A DNA stretch of 64,000 nucleotides from Arthrobacter sp. StoSoilB20 (GTDB lineage Bacteria; Actinomycetota; Actinomycetes; Actinomycetales; Micrococcaceae): NCBI RefSeq assembly GCF_019977295.1, contig NZ_AP024651.1, positions 1,612,001-1,676,000 of the forward strand, read 5' to 3'. Shown here in pieces: positions 32,042 to 42,000 of the stretch (position 1 is the first letter of the stretch; the number at the start of each line of letters is the position of its first letter). Position numbers and translations under genes: made by a program. The notes beneath the pieces are model-generated. The model was given only the letters and a program-made list of their open reading frames with translations. It did no database searches and had not been told where the DNA came from.

Positions 32042-32980
32042 TCAGTGCCGGCCGGACAGTTCCACAAGCTCGGTCATGACGGTTTGAAGTGACTCGCAAA
32101 CCGTCATGACCGATGTCCGCTTGAGCGTTTCGGGGCGGGCCAGGATGTCGATCTTGCGCACCGAATTCACTCCTGACAGTGGACGCAGCACCACCCCGGC
32201 ATCGAGCACGCGGCGCGCTGTGAACCGCGGCAGCAGTCCGATTGCACCGCCCGCTGACACCAGCGCCGCAACCGTGGAATAGTCGTTGATCCGGTGCAGC
32301 ACCTCGGCGGGCCTGCCACTAACGGCAACGACCGCGGCAAGGACGTCCGCGGGGGAGTAGCCGTCACGGCTGGTCACCCAGGATTCACCCACGACGTCGG
32401 ATGGTTTCAGTTCCGCACGGTCCGCCAGGGGGTGATCCGCGGGGAGGGCGATGTCCAGGGGCTCGTCGGCGAGGGGAATCACGGCCACCTTGTCTTCGGG
32501 CCACTGGGGGCTGTTGTCCATTCGGTGCGCCAAAACCAAGTCATAGCGGGCCGCCAACCCCGGGAAATCCTCCTGGGCAACATCCTCATCGGACAGGCGC
32601 AGGCGCGGTGACATCCCGCCGTCGGACGCTGTTCCGGATGCCAGCAACGCCGCCAACGGGGCGAACAACGCCTGCCCGGCGCTATGGAAGGCGCTCACGC
32701 TCACCGGGGCGTCCGGAGCATCGTGGTACGCGCCGATGGCGGCCCGCGCATCTGCCATGGCATTGACGACGGCGGCACCTGCCTCTGCGAGGACGCGGCC
32801 TGCGTCGGTGAGCACCAGAGCCCGGCCCTCTTTGCGCGTCAGTGGCACGTCCACTGACTTTTGCAGCAAGGCGAGTTGTTGGGAAACAGCGGACGGGGTC
32901 ACCATCAGGGTTTCTGCCACGGCCTTCACACTGCCAAGGTCGCCAAGCTCCCGGAGCATCTGCAACTGGTGAATTTCCAT
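32042..32980 (-). CDS. LysR family transcriptional regulator
   Basis: A 312-residue regulator from ATG 32980. The N-terminal helix-turn-helix reads LGSVKAVAETLMVTPSAVSQQLALLQ; the effector domain follows. It is divergent from tdh-kbl, so threonine breakdown is its expected target. The 108-bp region between the two start codons carries two identical 11-bp repeats that could be its operators. Confidence 0.92.
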   Translation of the reverse strand: MEIHQLQMLRELGDLGSVKAVAETLMVTPSAVSQQLALLQKSVDVPLTRKEGRALVLTDAGRVLAEAGAAVVNAMADARAAIGAYHDAPDAPVSVSAFHSAGQALFAPLAALLASGTASDGGMSPRLRLSDEDVAQEDFPGLAARYDLVLAHRMDNSPQWPEDKVAVIPLADEPLDIALPADHPLADRAELKPSDVVGESWVTSRDGYSPADVLAAVVAVSGRPAEVLHRINDYSTVAALVSAGGAIGLLPRFTARRVLDAGVVLRPLSGVNSVRKIDILARPETLKRTSVMTVCESLQTVMTELVELSGRH

Positions 32981-32989
32981 TAGCAAATC

Positions 32990-33032
32990 CTAAATCGTTG
33001 ATTGAGAAGAATCTAGTTGTGCTAAATCGTTG
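32990..33032. promoter_or_regulatory. Direct repeats in the LysR-tdh intergenic region
   Basis: CTAAATCGTTG occurs at 32990-33000 and again at 33022-33032, identical and 32 bp apart, about three helical turns. They lie between the divergent regulator and tdh and are the best candidates for the LysR-type binding sites. Confidence 0.55.
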
Positions 33033-33088
33033 GCGGAGCTCTAATGGACTCAGCAGCAGCGAAGCAGCCCCAGCCAGTGAGGAATCCC

Positions 33089-34135
33089 ATGAAGGCTCTC
33101 TACAAATCCGGACCCCACGCAGGGTTCGAACTCGTCGAACGTCCCGAGCCCGAAGCGGGCCCCAGCGACGTCAAGATCCGTGTGATGACCACCGGCATCT
33201 GCGGCACCGACCTCCACATTCAAAGCTGGGACGCATGGGCGCAGGGCATCATCGAAACCCCACTCATTGCCGGACATGAGTTCTACGGCGAAGTGGTGGA
33301 AATCGGCGAGGATGTCCGCGACGTCAAAGTAGGGGACAGGGTCTCCGGCGAGGGCCATGTGGTCTGCGGAATCTGCCGCAACTGCCGCGCCGGACGCCGC
33401 CAGATGTGCATCCACACCGTGTCCGTCGGTGTGCAGCGCGATGGTGCTTTCGCGGAGTACGTGGTGATTCCGGAAACCAACGTGTGGGTCCACCACGACG
33501 AATCCGTTACCCCGGAACTCGGAGCGATTTTCGACCCCTTCGGCAACGCCGTCCACACGGCACTGAGCTTCCCGCTGGTTGGCGAAGATGTGCTCATTAC
33601 AGGTGCCGGACCCATCGGGCTGATGGCCATCGCCGTCGCCCGTCATGCCGGTGCACGCAAGATCGCCATCACTGACGTCTCAGCCCCGCGGCTGGAACTG
33701 GCGCGGCAAATGGGTGTAGACCTGGCCGTCGACGTCTCCAAGATGCGCGTCCGCGAAGCCCAGCAGGAACTGGGCATGCGCGAAGGATTCGACATCGGCC
33801 TGGAAATGTCGGGACACCCCACGGCGCTGCCTGAGATGATCGACAACATGAACCACGGCGGACGCATCGCCATGCTCGGGCTCCCCAGCCAGTCCATCGA
33901 TATTGACTGGGCCAAGGTAGTCACGCACATGCTCACCCTCAAGGGCATCTACGGCCGGGAGATGTTCGAGACCTGGTACGCCATGAGCGCCATGCTGTCC
34001 TCCAACCCCGTGCTCCACCGCAGCATCTCCGCGGTGGTCACGGACAAACTGTCGGCAAAGGACTGGGAGAAGGGCTTCGAGATCGCCCGCAACGGCACCG
34101 GGGGCAAAGTGGTCCTCGACTGGACCGAACTCTAA
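33089..34135 (+). CDS. tdh: L-threonine 3-dehydrogenase
   Basis: A 348-residue zinc-dependent medium-chain dehydrogenase that oxidises threonine to 2-amino-3-ketobutyrate with NAD+. I choose ATG 33089 ([20 protein letters not shown]) over ATG 33044 because GAGG precedes it and the family starts there. The catalytic zinc region is [10 protein letters not shown] and [12 protein letters not shown], and the structural zinc cysteines appear in [15 protein letters not shown]. The Rossmann motif is [10 protein letters not shown]. The next gene is kbl, confirming the pathway. Confidence 0.95.
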   Translation: MKALYKSGPHAGFELVERPEPEAGPSDVKIRVMTTGICGTDLHIQSWDAWAQGIIETPLIAGHEFYGEVVEIGEDVRDVKVGDRVSGEGHVVCGICRNCRAGRRQMCIHTVSVGVQRDGAFAEYVVIPETNVWVHHDESVTPELGAIFDPFGNAVHTALSFPLVGEDVLITGAGPIGLMAIAVARHAGARKIAITDVSAPRLELARQMGVDLAVDVSKMRVREAQQELGMREGFDIGLEMSGHPTALPEMIDNMNHGGRIAMLGLPSQSIDIDWAKVVTHMLTLKGIYGREMFETWYAMSAMLSSNPVLHRSISAVVTDKLSAKDWEKGFEIARNGTGGKVVLDWTEL

Positions 34136-34196
34136 TCCCACTCGGACTGCCACCCGACCATCCTTGCCCCGGACACCCCCAACTTTAGGAGTACCC

Positions 34197-35390
34197 ATGT
34201 ATTCAGCCATCAAAGACCAGCTGCAGGGCGAACTGGAGGAGATCCGCGGCGCCGGACTCTTCAAGACCGAACGCCACATCGATTCCCCTCAGGCCAGCCA
34301 CATCGCCGCCGGGCAGCTCGGCCAGCCGGCCAACAAGGTCCTCAATTTCTGCGCCAACAACTACCTCGGCCTGGCAGACCACCCGGACATCATTGCCGCC
34401 GCCAAGACAGCCATGGACGAGCGCGGCTTCGGGATGGCATCGGTGCGTTTCATCTGTGGAACCCAGGACCTGCACTTGGAACTCGAGGGCCGCGTCTCGA
34501 AGTTCCTTGGTACTGAGGACACCATCCTCTTCTCCAGCTGCTTTGACGCCAACGGTGGCGTTTTCGAGTCCTTGTTCGGCCCGGACGATGCCATCATCTC
34601 CGACTCCCTGAACCACGCCTCCATCATTGACGGCATCCGCCTGAGCAAGGCCAAGCGCTTCCGCTACGCCAACCAGGACATGGCCGATCTCGAAGCCAAG
34701 CTGGTGGAGGCTTCGGGGTCGCGTCGCAAGATCATCGTCACGGACGGTGTGTTCTCCATGGATGGCTTCCTTGCACCACTTGAAGCAATCTGCGACCTCG
34801 CCGAGAAGCACGATGCACTGGTCATGGTGGACGACTCCCACGCCGTCGGCTTCATGGGCCCCACCGGCGCCGGCACCCCCGAACACGCCGGTGTCTCCGA
34901 GCGTGTGGATATCTACACCGGCACCTTCGGCAAGGCACTTGGCGGCGCCTCGGGTGGCTACGTTTCCGGCCGCGGCGAGATCGTTGCGATGCTCCGCCAG
35001 AAGGCCCGCCCGTACCTGTTCTCCAACTCCCTGGCCCCGGCAATCGTCGCGGCCACCATCAAGGCCATTGAACTGGTTCAGGAATCCGGCGAACTCCGCA
35101 CCCGACTCTTTGAGAACGCGGCTTTGTTCCGCCGCCGCATGAGCGAGGAAGGGTTCGAGCTCCTCGACGGCGAGCACGCCATCATCCCCGTGATGTTCGG
35201 TGACGCCGTGATGGCCGCCAGGATCGCGGACGAAATGCTCAACAACGGCGTCTTCGTCACGGCCTTCAGCTTCCCCGTGGTGCCCAGGGGTGCGGCCCGG
35301 ATCCGTGTGCAGCTCTCCGCCGCCCACAGCGCGGACGACGTCGAAGCCTGCGTCCAGGCGTTCGTCAAGAGTCGCGCCGCAGTCGCCTAA
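34197..35390 (+). CDS. kbl: Glycine C-acetyltransferase (2-amino-3-ketobutyrate CoA ligase)
   Basis: A 397-residue PLP enzyme from ATG 34197 behind AGGAG. It cleaves aminoketobutyrate with CoA to glycine and acetyl-CoA, the step after tdh. Family motifs are [52 protein letters not shown] and the PLP-lysine region [15 protein letters not shown]. It ends just before the first 32-33 bp repeat array. Confidence 0.95.
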   Translation: MYSAIKDQLQGELEEIRGAGLFKTERHIDSPQASHIAAGQLGQPANKVLNFCANNYLGLADHPDIIAAAKTAMDERGFGMASVRFICGTQDLHLELEGRVSKFLGTEDTILFSSCFDANGGVFESLFGPDDAIISDSLNHASIIDGIRLSKAKRFRYANQDMADLEAKLVEASGSRRKIIVTDGVFSMDGFLAPLEAICDLAEKHDALVMVDDSHAVGFMGPTGAGTPEHAGVSERVDIYTGTFGKALGGASGGYVSGRGEIVAMLRQKARPYLFSNSLAPAIVAATIKAIELVQESGELRTRLFENAALFRRRMSEEGFELLDGEHAIIPVMFGDAVMAARIADEMLNNGVFVTAFSFPVVPRGAARIRVQLSAAHSADDVEACVQAFVKSRAAVA

Positions 35391-35397
35391 GCCCTCG

Positions 35398-35620
35398 CTC
35401 ACATCTCCCGGGGGTTTGGGTGGATCCTCTCTCACGTCCCCTGGGGTTTGGGGTGTTCCTCTCTCACGTCCCCCGGGGGTTTGGGGTGTTCCTCTCTCAC
35501 GTCCCCCGGGTTTTGGGGTGTTCCTCTCTCATGTCTCCCGGGGGTTTGGGGTGATCCTCTCTCATGTCTCCCGGGGGTTTGGGGTGATCCTCGCTCACTT
35601 TCTTCAAGAAAGTGAGCGAG
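35398..35620 (+). repeat. Tandem array A: 32-33 bp units downstream of kbl
   Basis: The motif CTCAC/CTCAT recurs at 35398, 35431, 35463, 35496, 35528, 35561 and 35594, steps of 32-33 bp. Each unit is about TCTCTCACGTCCCCCGGGGG followed by a T-run and a second G-run (TTTGGGGTG). The alternating 32/33 length breaks any reading frame, so it is not coding. The last unit turns into a perfect hairpin at 35590-35620 (15-base arms). Confidence 0.9.
35590..35620. terminator. Hairpin at the end of array A
   Basis: CTCGCTCACTTTCTT (35590-35604) and its exact complement AAGAAAGTGAGCGAG (35606-35620) flank a single base. It is 14 bp past the stop of the minus-strand ATPase gene and converges on kbl, so it may terminate in both directions. 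Confidence 0.6.
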
Positions 35621-35634
35621 CGTCGGCTCCCGTC

Positions 35635-36351
35635 CTAAAGGTGCCGGAGGAATCTTTCCGGGGCGTCCAGAAATGATCGCCAATTGGTGACCAGGTCCAG
35701 ATCCGACCATTGTCTGGACCGAAGACCCCAGTGCCCGACTTCAAGTATTTGGGCACCGGGAAGTGCGGCAAGCAAAGGCGAATGCGTAGACATGATGACC
35801 TGGGACTTGCCATCAACCAGCAACTCCTTGAGAACTGAGAGCAGGCTGAGGCAGCCATTGAACGACAACGCTGATTCCGGCTCATCCAATACCCACAATC
35901 CGGGCCCACGGAACCGGTCAACAGCGAGCTCGAGGAACGATTCGCCGTGCGACATGTCGTGGAAGGGCAAGTCGCCGTACGTGCTGGGGTTCTGCTCCAG
36001 ATAGGTGAAAAAACCGTGCATGGTTTCAGCCCGAAGGAAGTAACCACGCTTGCTGCTTCCGGCGTTTCGGATGAGTTGCAGGTGGCTGCCCAGTTCGGAT
36101 TCGGTGGATCTTGTAGTGTGTCGGGCCCCCGTTGAGCCGCCCTCCGGAGACAGACCGTAGGCCATGGCGATGGCCTCGACAACTGTCGACTTACCAGAAC
36201 CGTTTTCGCCCACCAGGATTGTTGCAGGCGTCAGATCCAGACCTTGGTCCAGAAGCTGTGCCACCGGAGGAAGGCTGGCCGGCCACTGGCGGCGGTCCAG
36301 TGCTTTGGCGGGATCTTCCGCTACTCGCCGGATGGGATGGTTGCGGTGCAT
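35635..36351 (-). CDS. AAA family ATPase flanked by inverted repeat arrays
   Basis: A 238-residue protein from ATG 36351 (MHRNHPIRRV...); an earlier ATG at 36405 would add 18 residues, and neither start has a clear ribosome site. It holds Walker A GENGSGKSTVVEAIA, a signature-like MSHGESFLEL, Walker B LWVLDEPESALS and a switch His in VIMSTHSPLLAALPGA: a compact ABC/SMC-type ATPase of the AAA_21 kind, without coiled coil or nuclease domain. Such proteins are often annotated only as ATP-binding proteins. It stands alone between two arrays of a related 32-33 bp repeat that face in opposite directions, which is unusual for this chromosome. Function unknown. Confidence 0.88.
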   Translation of the reverse strand: MHRNHPIRRVAEDPAKALDRRQWPASLPPVAQLLDQGLDLTPATILVGENGSGKSTVVEAIAMAYGLSPEGGSTGARHTTRSTESELGSHLQLIRNAGSSKRGYFLRAETMHGFFTYLEQNPSTYGDLPFHDMSHGESFLELAVDRFRGPGLWVLDEPESALSFNGCLSLLSVLKELLVDGKSQVIMSTHSPLLAALPGAQILEVGHWGLRSRQWSDLDLVTNWRSFLDAPERFLRHL

Positions 36352-36410
36352 GCCGTCATTGTTGCAGTACTGGCCGAGGTTGAAGCCCAGGGACCCGGCG
36401 CGCATTGAAG

Positions 36411-36625
36411 GGTGTGGGATGTGAGAGATGGTTTCCCTGGAGCGCGTGGGATGTGAGAGATGGTTTCCCTGAGGGGCGGGGGATGTGAGAGAAGGTTTCC
36501 CTGAAGGGCGTGGGATGTGAGAGATGGTTTCCCTGAGGGGCGGGGGATGTGGGAGAAGGTTTCCCCTGGAGCGCGTGGGATGTGAGAGATGGTTTCCCTT
36601 GAAGGGCGTGGGATGTGAGAGAGCA
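36411..36625 (-). repeat. Tandem array B: 32-33 bp units, inverted relative to array A
   Basis: GATGTGAGAGA or its near-copies recur with ATG at 36419, 36451, 36483, 36515, 36547, 36580 and 36613, steps of 32, 32, 32, 32, 33 and 33 bp. Read on the minus strand the shared core is TCTCTCACATCCC, close to TCTCTCACGTCCCC of array A; the rest of the unit (AGGGAAACC in place of the G-runs) differs. The array ends 22 bp before the FAD oxidoreductase start. Confidence 0.9.
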
Positions 36626-36647
36626 TCGGGTCTGACAGGATGGTCCC

Positions 36648-37745
36648 ATGGCTTCGAATTATGACGTGGTAATCGTTGGCGGCGGGATCGGCGGACTGTC
36701 CTTGGCGGCGGCCCTCGCGGGCAAGTGCACTGTGGCGCTTGTCGAAGCGGAGCAATCCCTTGCTTTCCACACTTCCTCGCGTTCTGCCCGGCAGTTGATC
36801 CCCAGCTACGGCCCGGCGGTGGTGCAGGAACTGACCATCCGAACCTTGGAGATGCTGGCAGCCCGGGATGCCGTAGCGGCCGAACCCATCCTCACCCCGC
36901 GTGGCTTCATGCTGGTGGGCGATGAAGAATCGGTACGGGCCGAGGCCAGCGGGAACATGCACGCTATTACCCACGACGAAGCGATGCGTCTTTGCCCGGC
37001 CCTGGACCCCGGGTCCTTCACATCGGCCGGGCTGGATAGTGGCTCCTTCGGCTGCAACGCCCCGCTCTTGCTGGACGAGCACCGCCGGACGGCAGAAGCT
37101 GCCGGCGTGGACATCATCACCGGAGCCAGGGTCCACTCCGCCCAGCGGTTGGGGAGCGGCTGGCAGGTGGGCGCCGGCACCGAAGGCTTCCAGTCCGGCG
37201 TCGTGGTTAATGCCGCAGGTGCCTGGGCGGACGAACTTGCCGTTATCAGCGGCGTGGAGAAGTTGGGCCTGCAGCCATACCGTCGGACTGCCGCGATAGT
37301 GAATGTCGAGAACCCCCTGACGCCCCAAACGCCCATGGTGTGCGCAGCAGATGACTCGTTCTACTTCCGCGCCGAAGGCAACCAAGTGCTGATCTCGCCC
37401 TCGGAAAGCGTGCCCAGCGGCGCAGAAGATGCCAAGCCATATGCCGGTGATGTGGAGGCCTTGATCAGCAACCTCAACACCGTGACGACCCTGGGGATCC
37501 GCTCAGTGGACCGCGCGTGGACGGGCCTGCGCACCGAAGCTGCAGACGGAGTTCCGGCGGTGGGATTCGACGCCGAAGCGCCCGGCTTCTTCTGGCTGGC
37601 CGGACAGGGCGGCTACGGTTTCCAAACGTCCTCGGCCATTGCGGAACTGGCCGCTGCCCTGATCCTCGGCGAGGTCGGGGCAGACAGTCCGGAATCCCGG
37701 ACAGCGGAGCAGCTCGCAGCCACACGCTGGTCCATCCGGCGCTGA
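36648..37745 (+). CDS. FAD-dependent oxidoreductase of DAO family
   Basis: A 365-residue protein with the FAD-binding start YDVVIVGGGIGGLSLAAALA, the second-strand acidic residue in ALVEAE, and a C-terminal FAD contact PGFFWLAGQGGYGFQTSSA. It belongs to the D-amino-acid/sarcosine oxidase-dehydrogenase group and oxidises an amine or amino acid. The closest look is to D-arginine dehydrogenase-like members, but the substrate is not certain. It ends 11 bp before hutI, so a role beside histidine breakdown is possible. Confidence 0.9.
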   Translation: MASNYDVVIVGGGIGGLSLAAALAGKCTVALVEAEQSLAFHTSSRSARQLIPSYGPAVVQELTIRTLEMLAARDAVAAEPILTPRGFMLVGDEESVRAEASGNMHAITHDEAMRLCPALDPGSFTSAGLDSGSFGCNAPLLLDEHRRTAEAAGVDIITGARVHSAQRLGSGWQVGAGTEGFQSGVVVNAAGAWADELAVISGVEKLGLQPYRRTAAIVNVENPLTPQTPMVCAADDSFYFRAEGNQVLISPSESVPSGAEDAKPYAGDVEALISNLNTVTTLGIRSVDRAWTGLRTEAADGVPAVGFDAEAPGFFWLAGQGGYGFQTSSAIAELAAALILGEVGADSPESRTAEQLAATRWSIRR

Positions 37746-37756
37746 ACAATAGGGTC

Positions 37757-38995
37757 ATGAGCGGAAACAGGAACGGGAACAGCGGCAGCACAGTCATCAC
37801 CAACATCGGCGAACTGATGACCCAGGACCTTGAGCACCGGGTCCTGAAGGACGCCGCAATCGTGTTCGAAGGCGAGCGCATCTCCTGGATCGGTTCGGCC
37901 AAGGACGCTCCGGCCGCTGACGAAATGATCGACGCCGAGGGCCGCGCCGTCCTGCCCGGCTGGGTGGATTCGCATTCCCATCTGGTCTTCGCGGGGGACC
38001 GCACGGCTGAGTTCGAGGCCCGCATGGCGGGCCAGAGCTACAGCGCGGGCGGGATCGCCGTCACCACGGGTGCCACTCGCCGGGTCAGCGACGACGAGCT
38101 TGCCAGCTTGGTCCGGGGCCGCGTGGCCGAGGCAGTCTCGCAAGGAACCACCTACTTGGAGAGCAAGACCGGGTACGGGCTTGACGTTGACAACGAGGCC
38201 CGCAGCGCCCGCATCGCCGCAGCGGAAGTTGACGAGGTCACTTACCTCGGGGCGCACCTTGTCCCGAAAGGTTCAGATCCCGAGGAATACACGGACCTGG
38301 TGTGCGGTCCGATGCTGGACGCCGTCCTGCCGTATGTCCGCTGGGCAGATGTGTTTTGCGAATGGGGGGCGTTTACTGAGGACCAGTCCCGGCGTGTCCT
38401 GACGGCAGCGAAAAAGGCCGGACTGGGCTTGAGGGTTCACGGCAACCAACTCGGCGAAGGCCCCGGTGTTGCCTTGGCCGTGGAGTTCGCCGCTGCCAGC
38501 GTGGACCATGTCAACTACCTCTCGGACAAGGACATTGCTGCGCTCGCGGGAACGTGGGCCGGCTGGGACCCGGCCACGGGTCAGGGAAGCAGGGGCACTG
38601 TGGCAACGTGCCTTCCTGCCTGCGATCTTTCCACCCGGCAGCCGCTTGCCCCTGGCCGTGAATTGCTCGACGCCGGCGTGCAGCTCGCCCTTGCGGCGAA
38701 CTGCAATCCCGGTACCTCGTATACGAGTTCCATGGCCTTCTGTGTCACCACTGCCGTGCTTCAAATGCACCTCAGCGTCCACGAAGCCGTCCGGGCGGCG
38801 ACGTACGGTGGCGCCTTGGCGTTGGGGCGGGAGTCGGGGAACGACGTCGACGCCGAACGGGCGGTGGGTTCGCTCGCCGTCGGGCATCGCGCGGACTTGC
38901 ACCTGCTGAAGGCGCCGTCGGCCACGCACCTGGCCTACCGCCCGGGGATCCCGCTGACGCATTCGGTGTGGCGCGCGGGCGTCCGGGCTGTCTGA
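37757..38995 (+). CDS. hutI: Imidazolonepropionase
   Basis: A 412-residue amidohydrolase from ATG 37757, hydrolysing 4-imidazolone-5-propanoate to formiminoglutamate, the third step of histidine degradation. Motifs are LPGWVDSHSHLVFAGDR (metal His-x-His), YLESKTGYGLD, LRVHGNQLGEG and SVDHVNYLSDKDIAAL. The C-terminal RPGIPLTHSVWRAG is family-typical. Other hut genes are not in the window. The gene ends in a region with a strong cruciform. Confidence 0.93.
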   Translation: MSGNRNGNSGSTVITNIGELMTQDLEHRVLKDAAIVFEGERISWIGSAKDAPAADEMIDAEGRAVLPGWVDSHSHLVFAGDRTAEFEARMAGQSYSAGGIAVTTGATRRVSDDELASLVRGRVAEAVSQGTTYLESKTGYGLDVDNEARSARIAAAEVDEVTYLGAHLVPKGSDPEEYTDLVCGPMLDAVLPYVRWADVFCEWGAFTEDQSRRVLTAAKKAGLGLRVHGNQLGEGPGVALAVEFAAASVDHVNYLSDKDIAALAGTWAGWDPATGQGSRGTVATCLPACDLSTRQPLAPGRELLDAGVQLALAANCNPGTSYTSSMAFCVTTAVLQMHLSVHEAVRAATYGGALALGRESGNDVDAERAVGSLAVGHRADLHLLKAPSATHLAYRPGIPLTHSVWRAGVRAV

Positions 38996-39011
38996 TCAAG
39001 GCAGCTTAAAA

Positions 39012-39074
39012 CAACGCGGGGTCACTTATGGCCCCTTCCGCAGTTCCGGAAGGGCCACAAGTGACCCCGCGTTG
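39012..39074. repeat. REP-like cruciform, copy 1 (bidirectional terminator)
   Basis: CAACGCGGGGTCACTT (39012-39027) pairs perfectly with 39059-39074; an inner stem (39030-39040 with 39047-39056) continues it. It lies between the convergent hutI and GH101 genes. A related copy is at 56997-57059. Confidence 0.85.
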
Positions 39075-39078
39075 CTCT

Positions 39079-42000
39079 TTAGGCGCAGCTGAACTTTGCG
39101 TCTGCCCAGTCGCCCCAGTCGTCGCCGGCGTCGTCTCCGTTCTTGTCGGCGATCAATTCCACGTTCCTTACGCCGCTGATGTCCACGGCGAGCGGAAGCG
39201 CGGCTGAATCGGCGCTGAGGACGGGAGTCCGCATCAGTTCCCGCCCGTCGCCCTTGACGATAAACACCACAGAACCGTGCAGGCCCTTGTTCAGCTTCGC
39301 GTCATCCACGCCCACCACCGCGCTGAATGCGGTGCATTTGGCTTCGGTGGCGATGCTGATTTTCGAGTCGGCGTGGACTCCGATGCCCTTCGGGTACACG
39401 ACGCCGTCAAGCCGCAAGGCGGGCCCGTCGCCGGCGTTCTGCTCACCGTTGGCGCGGTCCCGTTCCGCAGGACCCCACCCATTGGTGCTGCCGATCCAGG
39501 GGAGGTCGGAAGCGAACACTGTCCCCGTCAGGACAGGTGCCGGCGGTTGCTGGGACGTGGTGGAACAGGTGAATTTGGCGTCGGCCCAGTCCGCGTGGTC
39601 GTTGCCGTTGGAGTCCCCGGCATCGTCGGCCACCAGTTCCACATACTGTGCTCCGGTGACATCCACAGTGAGCGGGAGAGGAGCGCTTGCAGCGCCGAGA
39701 ACCGGCGTGGTCACCTTCGCAGTTCCGTCTGCCACTACCGAGAACTTCACGCTTCCGCGCGTCGGCTGGGCGTCGTCGATGCCCACAGTGGCGGTGAAAG
39801 CGGTGCAGTATCCGCCGAGGTAGTAGCGGACGTTGCCGTTGGCGTGGGCTCCCAGGCCTTTGGAGTAGACCGTGCCGTTCAGTGTGAGGGGAGTACCGTC
39901 ACCGGCCCCGGTTCCGCCGTTGGACTGGTCTTTCTCCACAGGACCCCAGCCGTTGGCAGCACTGACCCACGGGTGGTCGCTGGCGAACACGGTGGTCTGG
40001 GGTGGCTTGGGGAGCGTCCGGACGGTGCTGGTGGTGGTGATGGTCCGGCTGCCCGCCTGCCCGGACGTAGTGCTGTATGTGGCTGTCGCCTTGATGGGGT
40101 AGTCGCCATCTGCTGAAGCCGGTGCGGTGAGTTTCCAGGTGGTGGTGAGGGTTCCTCCGGCGGGAAGGGTGTCCGCGGAAGAAGGTGTGGAGGGCGTTGC
40201 CGTCCATCCCTCGGGTAGTGCCAGGGTGATGGCCAGGTCCTTGATGGCCGCCGGCTCGTCCGAGACAAAGGTGGTCACGAAGTCCTGCGCCTTTCCTTGC
40301 TGGACCACGTCCCCTTGAAGGGAGGCCGAGAGCTGCGCGCACGCCGGGACGGATTCCGAGGCTCCGAGGTCTTCGACCAGGAAGTTGTCCAGGGTGAAGT
40401 CCGAACCGTTTGAGCTGCCAGTGCGTTGCAGGCCCACAAAGTAGTCGCCGCAGAAACCGGTGTCCAGTGTCTGCTCGAACCGTGTGGTGGAGGTCTTGGC
40501 ATCGAGGGCATGGCTTCCGGTCACGGCGGGACCGGCCTGGGAGTCGTAGCCAGAAACCCAGGCGTACTGCCCGGCCTTGGAGTTCTGGTAGTCGAAGGAG
40601 ACCTTGTATTTGTGGCCGGCTTGGAACGGCACTGTTGCCTCCGTGGTGCGGTACACCATGCCGGGTCCGCCGTTGGGAGCCCGGTTTTCGTCGTGTGCGA
40701 TCAGGGACCAGGTACCGTCCAGGACTTCATCGATCACGTTGGTGTCCCAGCCCTTTTGGGTGAAGGGTTCGTGGCGTTCGGTGATGTGGGTGCGCGGGTC
40801 GGTGGAGCCGCCGGCGTCGCCCTTGACGAAGGGTCCCCAGCCTTGGTCCACGTTTTCAAAGTTTTCGCTGAGCAGGCCCGTAGTGGGTACCCGGCTGGTT
40901 TTCGCCGCCCGGAAGTCATCAACGCGAACTGTTCCGTCGCCGTCGGCCGCTGTGACGGTGACCTTGGCTTTGGTGTTGTTGTGCGGGACGTCCACCAGCA
41001 CACGGACGCGCTGGAACGAGGTGCCGTGTTTTTCGTCGCCGGCCACGAAGTTTTCGGCGTTGGAGGAGTCGATTGTGACGCTTTCGGTCTTGCCGTTGAT
41101 GTCCACGGACAGCGTGGTGGGTCGGGTCTTGCCGGGCTGGATTTCCACCCAGGCGCTCACGGACTGGGTTCCGGCGTCCAGCTTTACTTCCTGGCTGATC
41201 GACGACGGCGTTGCCCCCATTTCGGCGAAGCGGCGGCCCTTGTCATCGCGGACCTGCGTGACGGTGCCGGTGGGGTTCCATGGGGAGAGGTCTGCGCCGT
41301 TGAAGCCGGGATCGTTGAAGGCCGTTCCTTCGCCGAAGGTGGCCTTCCCGGGCAGCTCAGCCTTGTTGTTCTTCGGAGCCAGGACGTAGGGCTGCTTGGC
41401 GTCGGCCGTGACCGTGACCCGTCCGTTGATCACGGGAACATCGGCGACCTTGACGCGGCCGTTGTCCGTCAGTTTGAACAGCTCAAGGGTGTTGGCCTTG
41501 GCGAACTCCTTGGTGAGCGTCCACGTGCTGGAACCACCGGCGGGGTTGTAGTGGTAGAGCTTGTCGGCCTTGCCGTTTTCCTTCGAAGACCACGGCAGCA
41601 AGTAGGTTCCGCCGCGCAAAACCGAGGTGTCCGCAACCGTGATATTGCGTTCGGCTGCTGTGTTTCCGGTGACGGACACGCCATCGGCGAGGTCGATCCT
41701 GTCAGCTGTCCATTTGGTGATGGGGTGGTGCTGCAGGAACTTTGCGGGCAGGTTGGCTGTCCAGACATTTTCGCTGAATGCGTTGAAGTCGTTCTGTCCG
41801 GTCCAGCCTTCAAATTCCACAATGTGGCTCACGCCCAGCTTGGGGTCCGGGTTCCAGACGTCGGACTGGGTGTTGTTGATGAAGCGCAGTATTTGTGAGT
41901 TGACGCCCTTGTTGGTGGAGCCGCCGTACTTCTCATCATTGGCCCAGTGCGACCAGGTGTTGTTCCGCGAGAGGTGGTCCGCCCATTCCGAGCCCACCCG

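Noticed and set aside
35290..35676. Repeat-rich protein encoded across array A
   Set aside because: Unit lengths alternate between 32 and 33 bp, so the encoded repeat shifts frame; the frame also overlaps the end of kbl and has no ribosome site.
35398..36625. CRISPR array
   Set aside because: The period of 32-33 bp is the full repeat unit itself; there are no unique spacers between repeats and no cas genes nearby.
36321..37385. Minus-strand repeat protein across array B and the FAD gene
   Set aside because: It is an antisense frame over the FAD oxidoreductase and simply reads the DNA repeats; no start signal or family match.
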